From Sinorhizobium terangae (GTDB lineage: Bacteria > Pseudomonadota > Alphaproteobacteria > Rhizobiales > Rhizobiaceae): a stretch of DNA of 64,000 bases. Of this stretch, positions 16,985 to 25,927 are shown piece after piece. Numbering within the stretch: position 1 is the stretch's first letter; every line of letters begins with the position of its first letter. A program made the translations under genes and the position numbers. The notes under the pieces were generated by a model. The model saw nothing but the letters and a program-made list of their open reading frames with translations, was not told the DNA's origin and searched no databases. The stretch spans positions 1 through 64,000 of the forward strand of contig NZ_WITC01000108.1 of NCBI RefSeq assembly GCF_009601505.1, given 5' to 3'.

Positions 16985-17620
16985 TCAGGACTGGCCAAGG
17001 GACGTCAGTCTCAGATACGGTTTTAACTTCCGGAAACCCTGGGGAAACAGGCGAGCCGCCTCCTCGTCGGAAAGCTTGGGAGAAATCACCACCTCCCCAC
17101 CCGGGTTCCAGTTTACCGGCGTCGAAACGCCACGGCTTGCCGTCAATTGCAGACTGTCGATCGCGCGCAGGATTTCCTGGAAGTTTCGGCCGGTGCTTGG
17201 AGGATAGGTCAGGATCAGCCGGATCTTTCGCGCGGGGTCGATGACGAAGACAGCTCTGACGGTGAGATTGGGATCACTTTCCGGATGTACCATGCCGTAG
17301 AGGGCCGCCACCTTTGCGTCGGGATCCGCGATCATCGGGAAATCCGGCGAATGGCCTTGCGTTTCGGCGATGTCCTCTTCCCATTTGCGGTGGGATTCGA
17401 CCGGATCGACGGAAAGCCCGATGACCTTCACGTTGCGCTTGTCCCATTCCGGACCCAGCCGCGCGACCTCGCCCAACTCCGTGGTGCAGACCGGCGTGAA
17501 GTTGCGCGGGTGACTGAACAACACACCCCAACTTTCTCCCAGCCACGCGTGAAAGCGAATGTTGCCGTGGGTGCTTTCCTGTTCGAAATCCGGTGCGGTC
17601 TGGCCGATCTGAAGGGACAT
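16985..17620 (-). CDS. 1-Cys peroxiredoxin (Prx6/LsfA type)
   Basis: A 211-residue peroxiredoxin. The peroxidatic Cys lies in FTPVCTTELGEVA near residue 45, with the His of SHPRNFTPVC. The long C-terminal arm (NWNPGGEVVISPKLSDEEA) marks the 1-Cys Prx6 subgroup, with no resolving Cys. It reduces hydrogen peroxide and organic peroxides. The ATG at 17620 has GAGAGGAA upstream. It is divergent from a LysR regulator, with a LysR-type palindrome between them. Relatives in pseudomonads (LsfA) respond to sulfate starvation, which fits the neighbourhood. Confidence 0.87.
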   Translation of the reverse strand: MSLQIGQTAPDFEQESTHGNIRFHAWLGESWGVLFSHPRNFTPVCTTELGEVARLGPEWDKRNVKVIGLSVDPVESHRKWEEDIAETQGHSPDFPMIADPDAKVAALYGMVHPESDPNLTVRAVFVIDPARKIRLILTYPPSTGRNFQEILRAIDSLQLTASRGVSTPVNWNPGGEVVISPKLSDEEAARLFPQGFRKLKPYLRLTSLGQS

Positions 17621-17694
17621 GGGAATTCCTCTCGTTGCTCGGTCGCAAAATGGCAACGTCGGTTTCCGCTGACAAACGAATTGAATTGTGGGTT

Positions 17695-17715
17695 AAGCGC
17701 AAATATTCTGCGCTT
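17695..17715. promoter_or_regulatory. LysR-type palindrome between divergent genes
   Basis: AAGCGCA (17695-17701) and TGCGCTT (17709-17715) form a perfect inverted repeat separated by seven A/T-rich bases. The size and position suit a LysR regulator site (T-N11-A type) controlling both the peroxiredoxin and the regulator at 17780. Confidence 0.5.
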
Positions 17716-17779
17716 ATTTTGGAGGAGGCGTGCCGACGGAGGCAGGCTGTCGAAAGGGCTGACGTTAGATAGGGCGACG

Positions 17780-18631
17780 ATGGATATCAGCATAGCGCGT
17801 ACGTTCCTCGAAGTGGTCAAGACCGGCAGCTTCGTGAATGCTGCTACCAATCTGAACATCTCGCAGACCGCAGTCAGCGCCCGCATCCGCGTGCTCGAGG
17901 AACAACTCGATCGTCCCATGTTCGTTCGCAACAAGGCCGGTGCCAGGCTGACACCCGCCGGAGAGCAGTTTTTCCGCTTTGCGACGAGCCTCGTACAAGT
18001 CTGGGAGGCGGCGCGGACCACGGTCGCCTTGCCCCCGGGCCGTGAGGCCATGGTGACCATCGGTGCCGAGCTCAGCCTCTGGAATCCACTGTTGAAGCAT
18101 TGGCTTTTGTGGATGCGCCGTGAATCCCCCAGCGTTGCAATCCGGACGACGATCGACAGGTCGGAGCGGCTCATGGAACTTGTGCAGGATGGTTCGCTTG
18201 ACGCTGCCGTCCTATATGGGGCGCCCAGCCGTCCAGGCACGCTTGCCGAACTGCTCTTTGAAGAAAAGCTCGTTCTGGTGCGCACGACACCTTTGTCGCA
18301 ACCGCTCGGCCCGGAAGACCTCGTCGGCATCGATTGGGGAGAGGACTTTGCCGGGAGCTATCGGGCGGCTTTTCCCGGCTGTCCGAATCCGGTGGTGTCG
18401 ATCAGCTATGGTCCGCTGGCTCTCGAATACATTCTGGCGGTCGGCGGATCCGGATATTTTCGGCGGGGCTTTATTCAGCCCTATCTCGAAGAAGGCCGCC
18501 TTGAGATCATTCCAAACAGTCCGGAATTTGCCTATCCGGCCTATCTTGTTTCGTCAGCAAAGGCAGACCAGTCGATGCTGGATCGCATTCGGGCGGGACT
18601 GAGGGCCGCCGCATCCATGGCCGGCCACTGA
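17780..18631 (+). CDS. LysR-family transcriptional regulator
   Basis: A 283-residue regulator with the N-terminal winged helix (ARTFLEVVKTGSFVNAATNL, then ISQTAVSARIRVLEEQL) and a C-terminal sensor domain. The ATG at 17780 starts exactly at the family's usual MDISIARTF position; the frame is open further upstream but overlaps the peroxiredoxin antisense. Divergent from the 1-Cys peroxiredoxin, it probably controls that gene, and perhaps cysJI downstream. The effector is unknown. Confidence 0.87.
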   Translation: MDISIARTFLEVVKTGSFVNAATNLNISQTAVSARIRVLEEQLDRPMFVRNKAGARLTPAGEQFFRFATSLVQVWEAARTTVALPPGREAMVTIGAELSLWNPLLKHWLLWMRRESPSVAIRTTIDRSERLMELVQDGSLDAAVLYGAPSRPGTLAELLFEEKLVLVRTTPLSQPLGPEDLVGIDWGEDFAGSYRAAFPGCPNPVVSISYGPLALEYILAVGGSGYFRRGFIQPYLEEGRLEIIPNSPEFAYPAYLVSSAKADQSMLDRIRAGLRAAASMAGH

Positions 18632-18662
18632 AGCGGGGCGAAATTTATTCTGGCAACTCTGG

Positions 18663-18959
18663 CTACGAGGCGTCGTGCTCCGTCCTGGTGCCTTCTCGCG
18701 CACTCAGCAAGACAGTGATCACGAGCTCGCGACCCTGCCTGCTTATGCCGATTCCGTTGTGTCGTTCGACCGCCAGTCCCAGCGCAACCAACCGCTCGCC
18801 GACCGGCTGGGAGATGACGTGGCCGGGGCCGCGGTTCATCCGCTTCAGTGCTGTCTGTTCCTCGCTCGAAAGATCGTCCCAGCTTATCGGGCTAGCAAGC
18901 GGCGCAGGCGCTTCCTCGCACCCCTTCGGCCCACGATCGACTCTCGTTTTCCGCCTCAT
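18663..18959 (-). CDS. Small hypothetical protein
   Basis: A 98-residue protein of unknown function. The middle, ISWDDLSSEEQTALKRMNRG, followed by GERLVALGLAVERHNGIGI and SRQGRELV, looks like a compact winged-helix fold of the MarR kind (helix, helix, wing). It is convergent with the LysR gene. Similar small proteins occur in rhizobia, but I cannot name a family. Confidence 0.5.
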   Translation of the reverse strand: MRRKTRVDRGPKGCEEAPAPLASPISWDDLSSEEQTALKRMNRGPGHVISQPVGERLVALGLAVERHNGIGISRQGRELVITVLLSAREGTRTEHDAS

Positions 18960-19373
18960 ACTCTATCGCCGCCATGTCGCGTCGCCTTCTCTTGGCCAGT
19001 GCGCGGCCGGGCTTCCCGCGAGATGAGTTTCCATTGGCGTCTTACAGGACGGACATGGCGGCGGGAAGTGCGGTGTTTGCGCGCCGCTGCCCCCGAGGAA
19101 AGGAGCTTGCGCGCCGGCGGCGTCACTTTTTCTCGCGCAATGTTCGATTTGCCCGAAGCCCGAATCCGGGAACGAATTTGTCGGGTGGCAATTGTCCGCT
19201 AGAAACGTCATCTAAAATCTAATTTCCAGCAATTTATTTGCGTTTATGCTGCAATATCCTTCGTTTGTCAGGTCCGGGACAGCGTGGCAATCATCCGCGC
19301 GGCAACCAAACACTTCTGCGCATCTGGGAAATGGCTTCCTGACCGTCGCCTTACTCAAGCTGGAGGCATGCAC
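18960..19373. other. Intergenic region before cysJ
   Basis: About 410 bases. Short frames on both strands (82 codons each, mutually antisense) show no recognisable domain. The last 160 bases are A/T-richer and should hold the cysJ promoter. No clear operator palindrome is seen. Confidence 0.45.
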
Positions 19374-21212
19374 ATGACCGCACTGGAGTTTCCCGGCCCG
19401 GGGCTGACGGCCGACCAATGGAGCCAGATCTCGGCACTCGCGACATCGCTCCGGCCAGGGCAGGCCCTTTGGATCAGTGGATATTTCGCCGGGCTCGATC
19501 ATGGCGCACGCGCCCTTCACGGCGCGATTCCCCTGACGCCGCATCTCGCCAAAGCTGAAACAGTTGATGTTCTCGTCGCCAACACTCGGTCCCTTACAAT
19601 CCTCTTCGGCAGCGAAACCGGCAACAGTGCGGCCCTCGCAAAAAAGCTCGCCGATACGGCGCGGGGGAAGGGGGTTGAGCCGGCGCTGATCGACATGGCT
19701 GACTACAAGCCGCGCAAGTTGAAGGAAGAGCAGGATCTCCTTGTTATCACGTCCACGCAAGGCGAGGGAGAGCCGCCTCATTCGGCGGCCGGCTTCTTCG
19801 AGTTCCTGGAGGGCCGCAAGGCGCCGCGGCTCGATGACCTGCGCTATGCCGTGCTGGCGCTCGGCGACTCCACCTATGAATTCTTCTGCGGTGCGGGCAA
19901 GCGGCTCGATGCGCGGTTCGCCGAACTGGGTGCCACGCGGCTTCGCGAACGGGTCGACTGCGACGTCGACTACGAGGATCTCGCCGCCGACTGGATCGAA
20001 AAATCCGTCGCCGCGCTCACGCTTTCCTCGCGGCCGTTCGGCGAAGCGGCGACCTTGCCATCAGCCGCGCCAGCCTCAACGCCGATCGCGGCAGCTCATG
20101 ACAAAAGCAATCCGTTTTCCGGACTTGTCATCGACAATCTGGTGCTGACCGGCCGCGGATCGAGCAAGGAGACGCGCCATGTCGAACTGTCGCTTGATGG
20201 ATCGGGCCTTGCCTTCGAGCCTGGCGACGCGCTTGGCGTCGTGGCCCGGAACGACCCGGCTGTCGTCGAGGCGTTGCTCTCGGCACTTCAGCTTTCGGGG
20301 GAGGAGCCTCTCCGCATCAAGGAGCGTGAGACCACGCTTGGCGAGGCCCTCGCCGGGACGCTTGAAGTGACGGCGGCCACGCCGCGCTTCCTCGATCACT
20401 GGGCCGAGATCACCGACGCGAAGGCACTGCAGGGATTGCGCGGGGAGGAAAACACCGATGCGCGCACGACGTTCCTGCGGACGAACCATGTCGTCGACAT
20501 CATACGGCAATTTCCGGCTACCGGCATCGACGCGCAGAGCTTCGTCGCGGGCTTGAGGCCGCTGCAGCCGAGGCTCTATTCCATCGCGTCCTCGGCATCC
20601 GCGATTCCCGACGAGGTTCATCTGACGGTGGCCACGGTTCGCTATGAGCTCAATGGCGAAGAGCGCTACGGCGTCGCCTCCGGTCATTTCTCGCAGCGCG
20701 CCGAACCCGACACGGTCGTTCCGGTCTATGTGCAGGCCAATCCGCGTTTTCGGCTCCCCGGCGATGACACACCGATCATCATGATCGGGGCCGGCACCGG
20801 CGTCGCTCCATACCGCGCCTTCATGCAGGAGAGGGAGACGCGTGGCGCCGGCGGAAGGGCATGGCTGTTCTTCGGCGAGCGCAACTTCGACAGCGATTTC
20901 CTCTATCAGACGGAGTGGCAGGGTTTTCTGAAGGACGGCGTCCTGACGCGCATGAATGTCGCCTTCTCGCGTGACGGCGAGGCGAAGACCTATGTGCAGC
21001 ACCGGATGATGGAACAGGCACGCGACATCTATGCCTGGCTGGAAGAGGGCGCCCACGTCTACGTCTGCGGCGACGGCGCGAAGCTCGCTCCCGATGTTCA
21101 CGCGACACTGGTTACTATCGTCCAACAACAGGGCGGGATCAGCCACGCGGCGTCGAAGGAATATATCGGCGCCATGCAGGCAGCCCGCCGCTACCAGATC
21201 GATGTCTATTGA
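19374..21212 (+). CDS. cysJ: Sulfite reductase flavoprotein subunit
   Basis: A 612-residue diflavin reductase that passes electrons from NADPH via FAD and FMN to the sulfite reductase hemoprotein. The flavodoxin domain begins at about residue 70 ([18 protein letters not shown]). The FAD-binding motif is RLYSIASS near residue 400, and the NADPH-binding motif is [16 protein letters not shown] near residue 470. E. coli CysJ is 599 residues. The ATG at 19374 is placed seven bases after GGAGG; the frame is open further upstream without support. It is followed after six bases by cysI. Confidence 0.9.
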   Translation: MTALEFPGPGLTADQWSQISALATSLRPGQALWISGYFAGLDHGARALHGAIPLTPHLAKAETVDVLVANTRSLTILFGSETGNSAALAKKLADTARGKGVEPALIDMADYKPRKLKEEQDLLVITSTQGEGEPPHSAAGFFEFLEGRKAPRLDDLRYAVLALGDSTYEFFCGAGKRLDARFAELGATRLRERVDCDVDYEDLAADWIEKSVAALTLSSRPFGEAATLPSAAPASTPIAAAHDKSNPFSGLVIDNLVLTGRGSSKETRHVELSLDGSGLAFEPGDALGVVARNDPAVVEALLSALQLSGEEPLRIKERETTLGEALAGTLEVTAATPRFLDHWAEITDAKALQGLRGEENTDARTTFLRTNHVVDIIRQFPATGIDAQSFVAGLRPLQPRLYSIASSASAIPDEVHLTVATVRYELNGEERYGVASGHFSQRAEPDTVVPVYVQANPRFRLPGDDTPIIMIGAGTGVAPYRAFMQERETRGAGGRAWLFFGERNFDSDFLYQTEWQGFLKDGVLTRMNVAFSRDGEAKTYVQHRMMEQARDIYAWLEEGAHVYVCGDGAKLAPDVHATLVTIVQQQGGISHAASKEYIGAMQAARRYQIDVY

Positions 21213-21218
21213 GGTGCG

Positions 21219-22943
21219 ATGATGCCACTGGATCGCCGCCATGATATTTCGCAGCCGCTCGACCGGCTCGGCCCCGACGAGACGCTGAAGGACCGCAGCG
21301 ATCAGCTTCGCGGCACGATCGCTGCAGGCCTGGAGGCGGAACTCACGGCGGCTGTACCCGGCGACGACGTGAAGCTGATGAAGTTCCACGGGCTTTATCA
21401 GCAGGATGACCGCGACATCCGGGATGAACGCCGCCGCCGGAAGCTGGAACCGGCATACCGGTTCATGGCGCGAGTCCGCCTGCCGGGCGGGGTGCTGTCG
21501 CCTGGCCAATGGCTGAAGCTCGACGAACTCGCCCGCGCCTATGCCGGCGAGACACTGCGGCTCACCACAAGGCAAACCTTTCAGTTTCACCGCATTCACA
21601 AGCGCAACCTCCGCGCCGTCATCCAGGGCCTGCGTGACGTGCTGCTCGACACGAAGGCTGCGTGTGGCGACGACTCGCGCGGCGTAATGGCCTCGATAAA
21701 CCCCGAACTTTCGGCGCTGCATGCGGAAGTGTATGCACTCGCCAAACAGGCCAGCGACCACGCAATCCCGAAGTCTGGAGCCTATCGCGAGATCTGGTAC
21801 GGCGAGGAACGGACAGAGCCGTCCGCGGGACCGGAGGAGCCGTTTTACGGGCGCACTTACATGCCGCGCAAGTTCAAGATCGGCTTCGTCATTCCGCCGA
21901 TCAACGACATCGACGTCTATGCGCAGGATCTGGGCTTCATTGCCATCGCGACGAAAGATGGGCTCGAGGGCTTCAACGTCGCGATCGGCGGCGGCATGGG
22001 CCGGACGGACCAGGCTCCCGACACCTATCCGAGGCTCGCCAGCGTCATAGGGTTTATCCCCAAGGACAAGGTCCTGGAGGCCTGCGACGCAGTGATGTCG
22101 GTCCAGCGCGACTATGGCGACCGCGTCGACCGCAGTCACGCCCGCTTCAAGTACACCATCGACGACAAGGGGTTAGACTGGATAAAGGCCACGATCGAGG
22201 AACGGCTCAGCTTTCCCCTGGAGCCGGCGCGGCCCTATCACTTCGTCTCGAACGGCGACAGGATCGGTTGGGCGCGCGGCGAGAACGGGCGCGAGCATTT
22301 CACGTTGCGCGTGGAGAACGGCCGTGTCAGCAATTTCGAGCACGTCGCTCTGCTCGACGGCTTGCGCGCCATTGCAAGGGCGCACAGTGGGATGTTCCGG
22401 GTGACGCCCAACCAGAACCTCATCATCGCCGATATCGAGCCGCACGAGCGGCCAGTGATTGAAAAGCTGCTGAAGGAGTACCGGCTGGACAGGCTCAACG
22501 AGGGAAGCGGACTTCGTCTCAACGCGATGGCCTGCGTGGCGCTGCCGACCTGCGGCCTGGCCATGGCGGAGAGTGAACGCTATTTGCCGACGCTTGTCGG
22601 AAAAATCGAGACAATCCTCGCCGATCACGGACTGTCGGAAGAGCCCATCACGATTCGCATGACCGGTTGTCCCAATGGATGTGCACGCCCCTACATAGCC
22701 GAGATTGGACTGACCGGCCGTGCGCCTGGAAAATATAATCTTTATCTCGGTGGCGGGTTCCATGGCCAGCGGCTGAACAAGATGGTGCTCGAAAACGCAG
22801 GCGAGCAGGCCATTCTCGGTCTGCTCGGCAAAGTCATCGCCGATTTCGCGCGCTCCCGCCTTCCGGACGAGCGGTTCGGCGACTTTGCGATCCGCGCGCG
22901 CTACGCCGCCGAGGTCAAGGAGGGCCGACACTTCAACGACTAG
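21219..22943 (+). CDS. cysI: Sulfite reductase hemoprotein subunit
   Basis: A 574-residue hemoprotein that reduces sulfite to sulfide by six electrons. The siroheme/4Fe-4S cysteines occur as ACVALPTCGLAMAE (near residue 435) and MTGCPNGCARPY (near residue 480). Both nitrite/sulfite reductase half-domains are present (LRLTTRQTFQFH in the first). Length matches E. coli CysI (570). It is the second gene of a cysJI operon. Many alphaproteobacteria instead use a ferredoxin-type enzyme without CysJ, so an NADPH-type pair here is notable. Confidence 0.92.
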   Translation: MMPLDRRHDISQPLDRLGPDETLKDRSDQLRGTIAAGLEAELTAAVPGDDVKLMKFHGLYQQDDRDIRDERRRRKLEPAYRFMARVRLPGGVLSPGQWLKLDELARAYAGETLRLTTRQTFQFHRIHKRNLRAVIQGLRDVLLDTKAACGDDSRGVMASINPELSALHAEVYALAKQASDHAIPKSGAYREIWYGEERTEPSAGPEEPFYGRTYMPRKFKIGFVIPPINDIDVYAQDLGFIAIATKDGLEGFNVAIGGGMGRTDQAPDTYPRLASVIGFIPKDKVLEACDAVMSVQRDYGDRVDRSHARFKYTIDDKGLDWIKATIEERLSFPLEPARPYHFVSNGDRIGWARGENGREHFTLRVENGRVSNFEHVALLDGLRAIARAHSGMFRVTPNQNLIIADIEPHERPVIEKLLKEYRLDRLNEGSGLRLNAMACVALPTCGLAMAESERYLPTLVGKIETILADHGLSEEPITIRMTGCPNGCARPYIAEIGLTGRAPGKYNLYLGGGFHGQRLNKMVLENAGEQAILGLLGKVIADFARSRLPDERFGDFAIRARYAAEVKEGRHFND

Positions 22944-23049
22944 AGCGGGATGAGCAGAAGTGTGCGCGGTTTTCCGCCCGCATCCCGCTCTAACTCATTA
23001 GAATCGATCACGATGACTTTGGGTCGATTCGACCCAAAGTCATCGTGAT
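22942..23049. repeat. Double palindrome repeat after cysI
   Basis: AGAGCGGGATG (22942-22952) pairs with CATCCCGCTCT (22981-22991). A second, perfect 20-base inverted repeat occupies 23007-23026 and 23030-23049 with a three-base loop (ATT). The first arm includes the cysI stop codon. The sequence is a dispersed rhizobial element, and the long second stem could also end transcription from both converging genes. Confidence 0.7.
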
Positions 23050-23090
23050 CTAACATGCGCGGCGCGGTTTCGTCCACGCTAGGCCTGGCT

Positions 23091-24236
23091 TCAGATGCCT
23101 TGCCCGTTGCCGTGCATGATTTCGGACGGACCGTTTTGCGAGAGACTCTTGGCCAAAGTCGCGAGCAGGTCAGTCTGGGATATGATGCCCGCGACCTTTC
23201 CGTCGCCGTCAAGTACGACCACCGCATGTATCTTGCCATCCGTCAGGCGGGGAAGCAGGCCAATCGCAGGGTCGGATGGCTTGGCGGTCGCTGCCACGGT
23301 TATCGGCAGTTTGCCGTCGAGTTCCTTGCCGGCGAGCTCTCGCAGGCCCACCGTGCCCTGCAGCTTCTCATTCTCGTCAAGCACTGGAAGCGTACGAATG
23401 TCGTGCTTCAGCAGCAGGGATCGTGCCTGATCCGGCGTCGCGTCGTTCGGGACGGTTACAACGTCGCGGGACATGATATCGGCGCAGGTCAGCTCTCCCC
23501 TTTGCCGGACAAGGGCCTGCAGCTCGACTTCCCTCAGGAGGGCGTCGATGTCCTCCCGGCTGATATCAAGTGTTTCATTCAACCGTGCGATTGCCTCGTC
23601 GATGTCCTCGGAAGTGAAGCCGACGCGAAGCGCGGGTGGCGGGTCCGCGGTCTGATGGGTATTTACCGGCGCGACTGCCGGTCGATGCGGATATTGGCGG
23701 CGAGCCAGCCGGTGAAACACGATGCCGAGGGCGACGAGGATCAAGGAGTTGATCGCCACCGGTATGAATGGGAACCAATAACCTGCGCGTGCAACGGCGG
23801 CTCCCCCGATTACGGCCGTCAGTGCGGAGGCGCCCCCCGGCGGATGAAGCGACCGCGTGAGCGACATGGCAAGGATCGCCAGGGCAACCGCAAGGCCGAT
23901 GGCAAGCATTTGGTCCTTCACCAGGTAGCTCACCGTGACGCCGATCAGGGCGGAAATCGTGTTCCCGCCAACGATTGACCAGGGCTGCGCGAGCGGACTG
24001 GCCGGGACGGCAAAGAGCAAGACCGCCGAGGCGCCGATGGGTGCAACGATCAACGGCAATTGGGGATCGTCGCCGAACACAAAACCGCAGACCAGGCCGG
24101 TGAGGCAGATGCCGATCAACGCCCCAAGGCAGCCGATCAAGCGCTCTTTCAGGGTTGCACCCGCCAGGATCGGCGAGAACAGCTTAAACCTGGGCAAAAA
24201 GCCCGATTTCTGGTGAGGCGGAGGCGGGACAATCAT
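23091..24236 (-). CDS. HPP-family membrane protein with CBS domains
   Basis: A 381-residue protein. Residues 25-185 form the HPP membrane domain (about five hydrophobic segments) with the signature SLTRSLHPPGGASAL near residue 128. Residues 245-370 contain two CBS motifs (DIMSRDVVTVPNDAT, then a KIHAVVVLDGDGKVAGIIS repeat) that usually bind adenosine nucleotides. HPP proteins have been linked to nitrite transport in plants and cyanobacteria; the bacterial HPP-CBS form is poorly studied. It is convergent with cysI, and one may ask whether it moves a small anion such as nitrite or sulfite. Confidence 0.8.
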   Translation of the reverse strand: MIVPPPPHQKSGFLPRFKLFSPILAGATLKERLIGCLGALIGICLTGLVCGFVFGDDPQLPLIVAPIGASAVLLFAVPASPLAQPWSIVGGNTISALIGVTVSYLVKDQMLAIGLAVALAILAMSLTRSLHPPGGASALTAVIGGAAVARAGYWFPFIPVAINSLILVALGIVFHRLARRQYPHRPAVAPVNTHQTADPPPALRVGFTSEDIDEAIARLNETLDISREDIDALLREVELQALVRQRGELTCADIMSRDVVTVPNDATPDQARSLLLKHDIRTLPVLDENEKLQGTVGLRELAGKELDGKLPITVAATAKPSDPAIGLLPRLTDGKIHAVVVLDGDGKVAGIISQTDLLATLAKSLSQNGPSEIMHGNGQGI

Positions 24237-24462
24237 GCGGGGGCGTCAGATGCAGTTGCTTATTTTTCGAGGCTTATGTGCCTATAAAAAGGGCGAGGCA
24301 ATAGCACGAACGGAATTCTTTGTGGTTCCGACGCCATTTCGGAAATTCGGCCAGCAATGAGAGGGTGCGACGCATCGCGTCGTTATGTTCGCTTTCGCCA
24401 TTCAGCGCGGTCGGGTGGCGGCTGGCACGCAATTTGCTCCCCTTAAACCGACAACAGTCGGT

Positions 24463-24768
24463 ATGGGTGCAAACTTGGACTTCTTCGACTTCTCCTCCGC
24501 GCTGATTTGGCTTGCTCTGGGATTGAGCGGCCCCGCGTTTCTGACAGCTTTTGTCGACCGGCCCCATAACTGGAAATCCGCCGTCGAAACGACTGTCGGA
24601 ACCACGGTTTTTGTCGGAGCCTTGGGCCTGTATCTCTCTGCCGGCGCCATTCTTGCTGCCGCGATTGCCGCTCTCGCGGCACTCGCGTTCGCCGTTATGT
24701 TTCGCGGGAAGAGTCAGCGCTTGCCGATGTTAGCCGTCTCGATCCTCTGCCTGGGTTTCTATGTGTAG
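24463..24768 (+). CDS. Small predicted membrane protein
   Basis: A 101-residue protein with three or four hydrophobic segments: SSALIWLALGLSGPAFLTAF, VFVGALGLYLSAGAILAAAI followed by ALAALAFAVMF, and a last PMLAVSILCLGFYV. No family is recognised. The ATG at 24463 gives a protein starting just before the first membrane segment; the frame is open to 24385, but that part is not convincing. Confidence 0.45.
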   Translation: MGANLDFFDFSSALIWLALGLSGPAFLTAFVDRPHNWKSAVETTVGTTVFVGALGLYLSAGAILAAAIAALAALAFAVMFRGKSQRLPMLAVSILCLGFYV

Positions 24769-24773
24769 AACCG

Positions 24774-25010
24774 TCAGCGGCCGATTGCTTCAATTTCCGC
24801 CATCAACGGTTCGTCGACGGGAATTCCCTGCTTGAGGAGCGACTGCCTGAGCGGCTGGCGACGGCGGCCGGGAAGCCGGGCACCCGGCGCATCCGAGACC
24901 ATGTCGGCCATGGCCGCGAATCGTTCGAGGGTGCCGCTGCCGAAAGCCATGGGATCGATGCAGACAATCAACTGGCCGACCCCGGGAGGCGCGCCCTTGT
25001 CGTCGAAGAC
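24774..25010 (-). pseudogene. C-terminal fragment of an Ldh2-type dehydrogenase
   Basis: About 77 codons matching the end of malate/L-lactate dehydrogenases of the Ldh2 superfamily: [15 protein letters not shown], then [17 protein letters not shown] and a final [12 protein letters not shown]. The other roughly 270 residues of the family are absent. The frame runs directly into aldehyde dehydrogenase sequence at about 25010, a fusion made by rearrangement. Confidence 0.6.
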
Positions 25011-25255
25011 AGAGTTCGTCGCCGATCTCCGACGCCGAGCCCGTGACGACATTGACCACGCCGGGCTGTATCCGACTTCCTCGCAGAGAACGCCCCAGGC
25101 CCGACTAGGGCGTCTGGGAGGCGGTTTGACCACGGCGGTGCAGCCCACGGCGATTGCCGGGCCGATCGTGCGTGCCAGCATGGACGACGGAAAGGTCCAT
25201 GGTGTGATTGCCGCGACCACACCCACCGGCTCCTTCATCACGAGAATGCGGCGAT
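25011..25255 (-). pseudogene. Inverted internal aldehyde dehydrogenase fragment
   Basis: On the minus strand the codons read [39 protein letters not shown] and VVKP, then after a frameshift [10 protein letters not shown], and after another [16 protein letters not shown]. This is the NAD-binding middle part (about residues 140-230) of a succinate-semialdehyde-type dehydrogenase. It lies opposite to the C-terminal part starting at 25256. A ten-base palindrome, GGCGATCGCC (25250-25259), marks the junction. Confidence 0.7.
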
Positions 25256-25895
25256 CGCCGTCGAGGGCGCGATGATCGCAAAATATCGCAACTCCGGGCA
25301 GACCTGCGTGTGCATCAACCGTTTCTTCGTGCAGAGCGGCGTCTACGATCGCTTCGTGGAGAAGCTCGCTGAGGCCTGCGACAAGCTGAAGGTCGGATCC
25401 GGTCTCGAGGAAGGCGTGCAGCAGGGCCCGCTGATCGACGAAAAGGCCGTCGAGAAGGTCGAGGAATTGATTGGGGATGCCACTGCGAAGGGCGGAAAGA
25501 TCGTCGCCGGCGGCGGGCGGCACGCACTCGGCGGCACCTTTTTCCGGCCGACCGTCATCTCGGAAGCGACGACCGACATGCGCTTCATGAGGGAAGAGAT
25601 CTTCGGCCCGGTCGCCCCCGTCTTCCGCTTCGAGACGGAGGAAGAGGCCGTCGCGCTCGCCAACGATACCGAATACGGGCTCGCCTGCTATTTCTACACC
25701 AGCGACCTCGCCCGTGCGTTCCGGGTGTCGGAAGGCCTGAAATACGGCATGTTGGGCGTCAATGAGGGGCTCATCACCACGCCGGAGGCTCCCTTCGGTG
25801 GCGTCAAGGAGTCCGGCCTCGGTCGCGAAGGCGGGCATCAGGGCATCGAAGACTATCTCGACACGAAGTACGTTTGCATCGGCGGTCTTGGATGA
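25256..25895 (+). pseudogene. C-terminal half of an aldehyde dehydrogenase
   Basis: About 210 codons matching the C-terminal region of the GabD-type aldehyde dehydrogenase. The catalytic Cys lies in [14 protein letters not shown], the NAD-site [14 protein letters not shown] follows, and the end carries [20 protein letters not shown]. The frame is intact from [11 protein letters not shown] to the stop, and an ATG at 25272 could start it. But the N-terminal cofactor domain (about 270 residues) is missing or inverted, so it cannot be a working enzyme. Confidence 0.8.
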
Positions 25896-25927
25896 CGAAC
25901 GGACCACCCTCGCTTGCGAGGCGTTGA

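Noticed and set aside
18963-19222. Two mutually antisense 82-codon frames upstream of cysJ
   Set aside because: Neither has a domain or a ribosome site. A CPSC motif in the minus frame hinted at a zinc ribbon but only one Cys pair is present.
20076-22139. A 687-codon open frame on the minus strand
   Set aside because: It lies antisense to cysJ and cysI, which have full catalytic motifs. Long antisense frames are common in GC-rich codons, and the protein has no recognisable domain.
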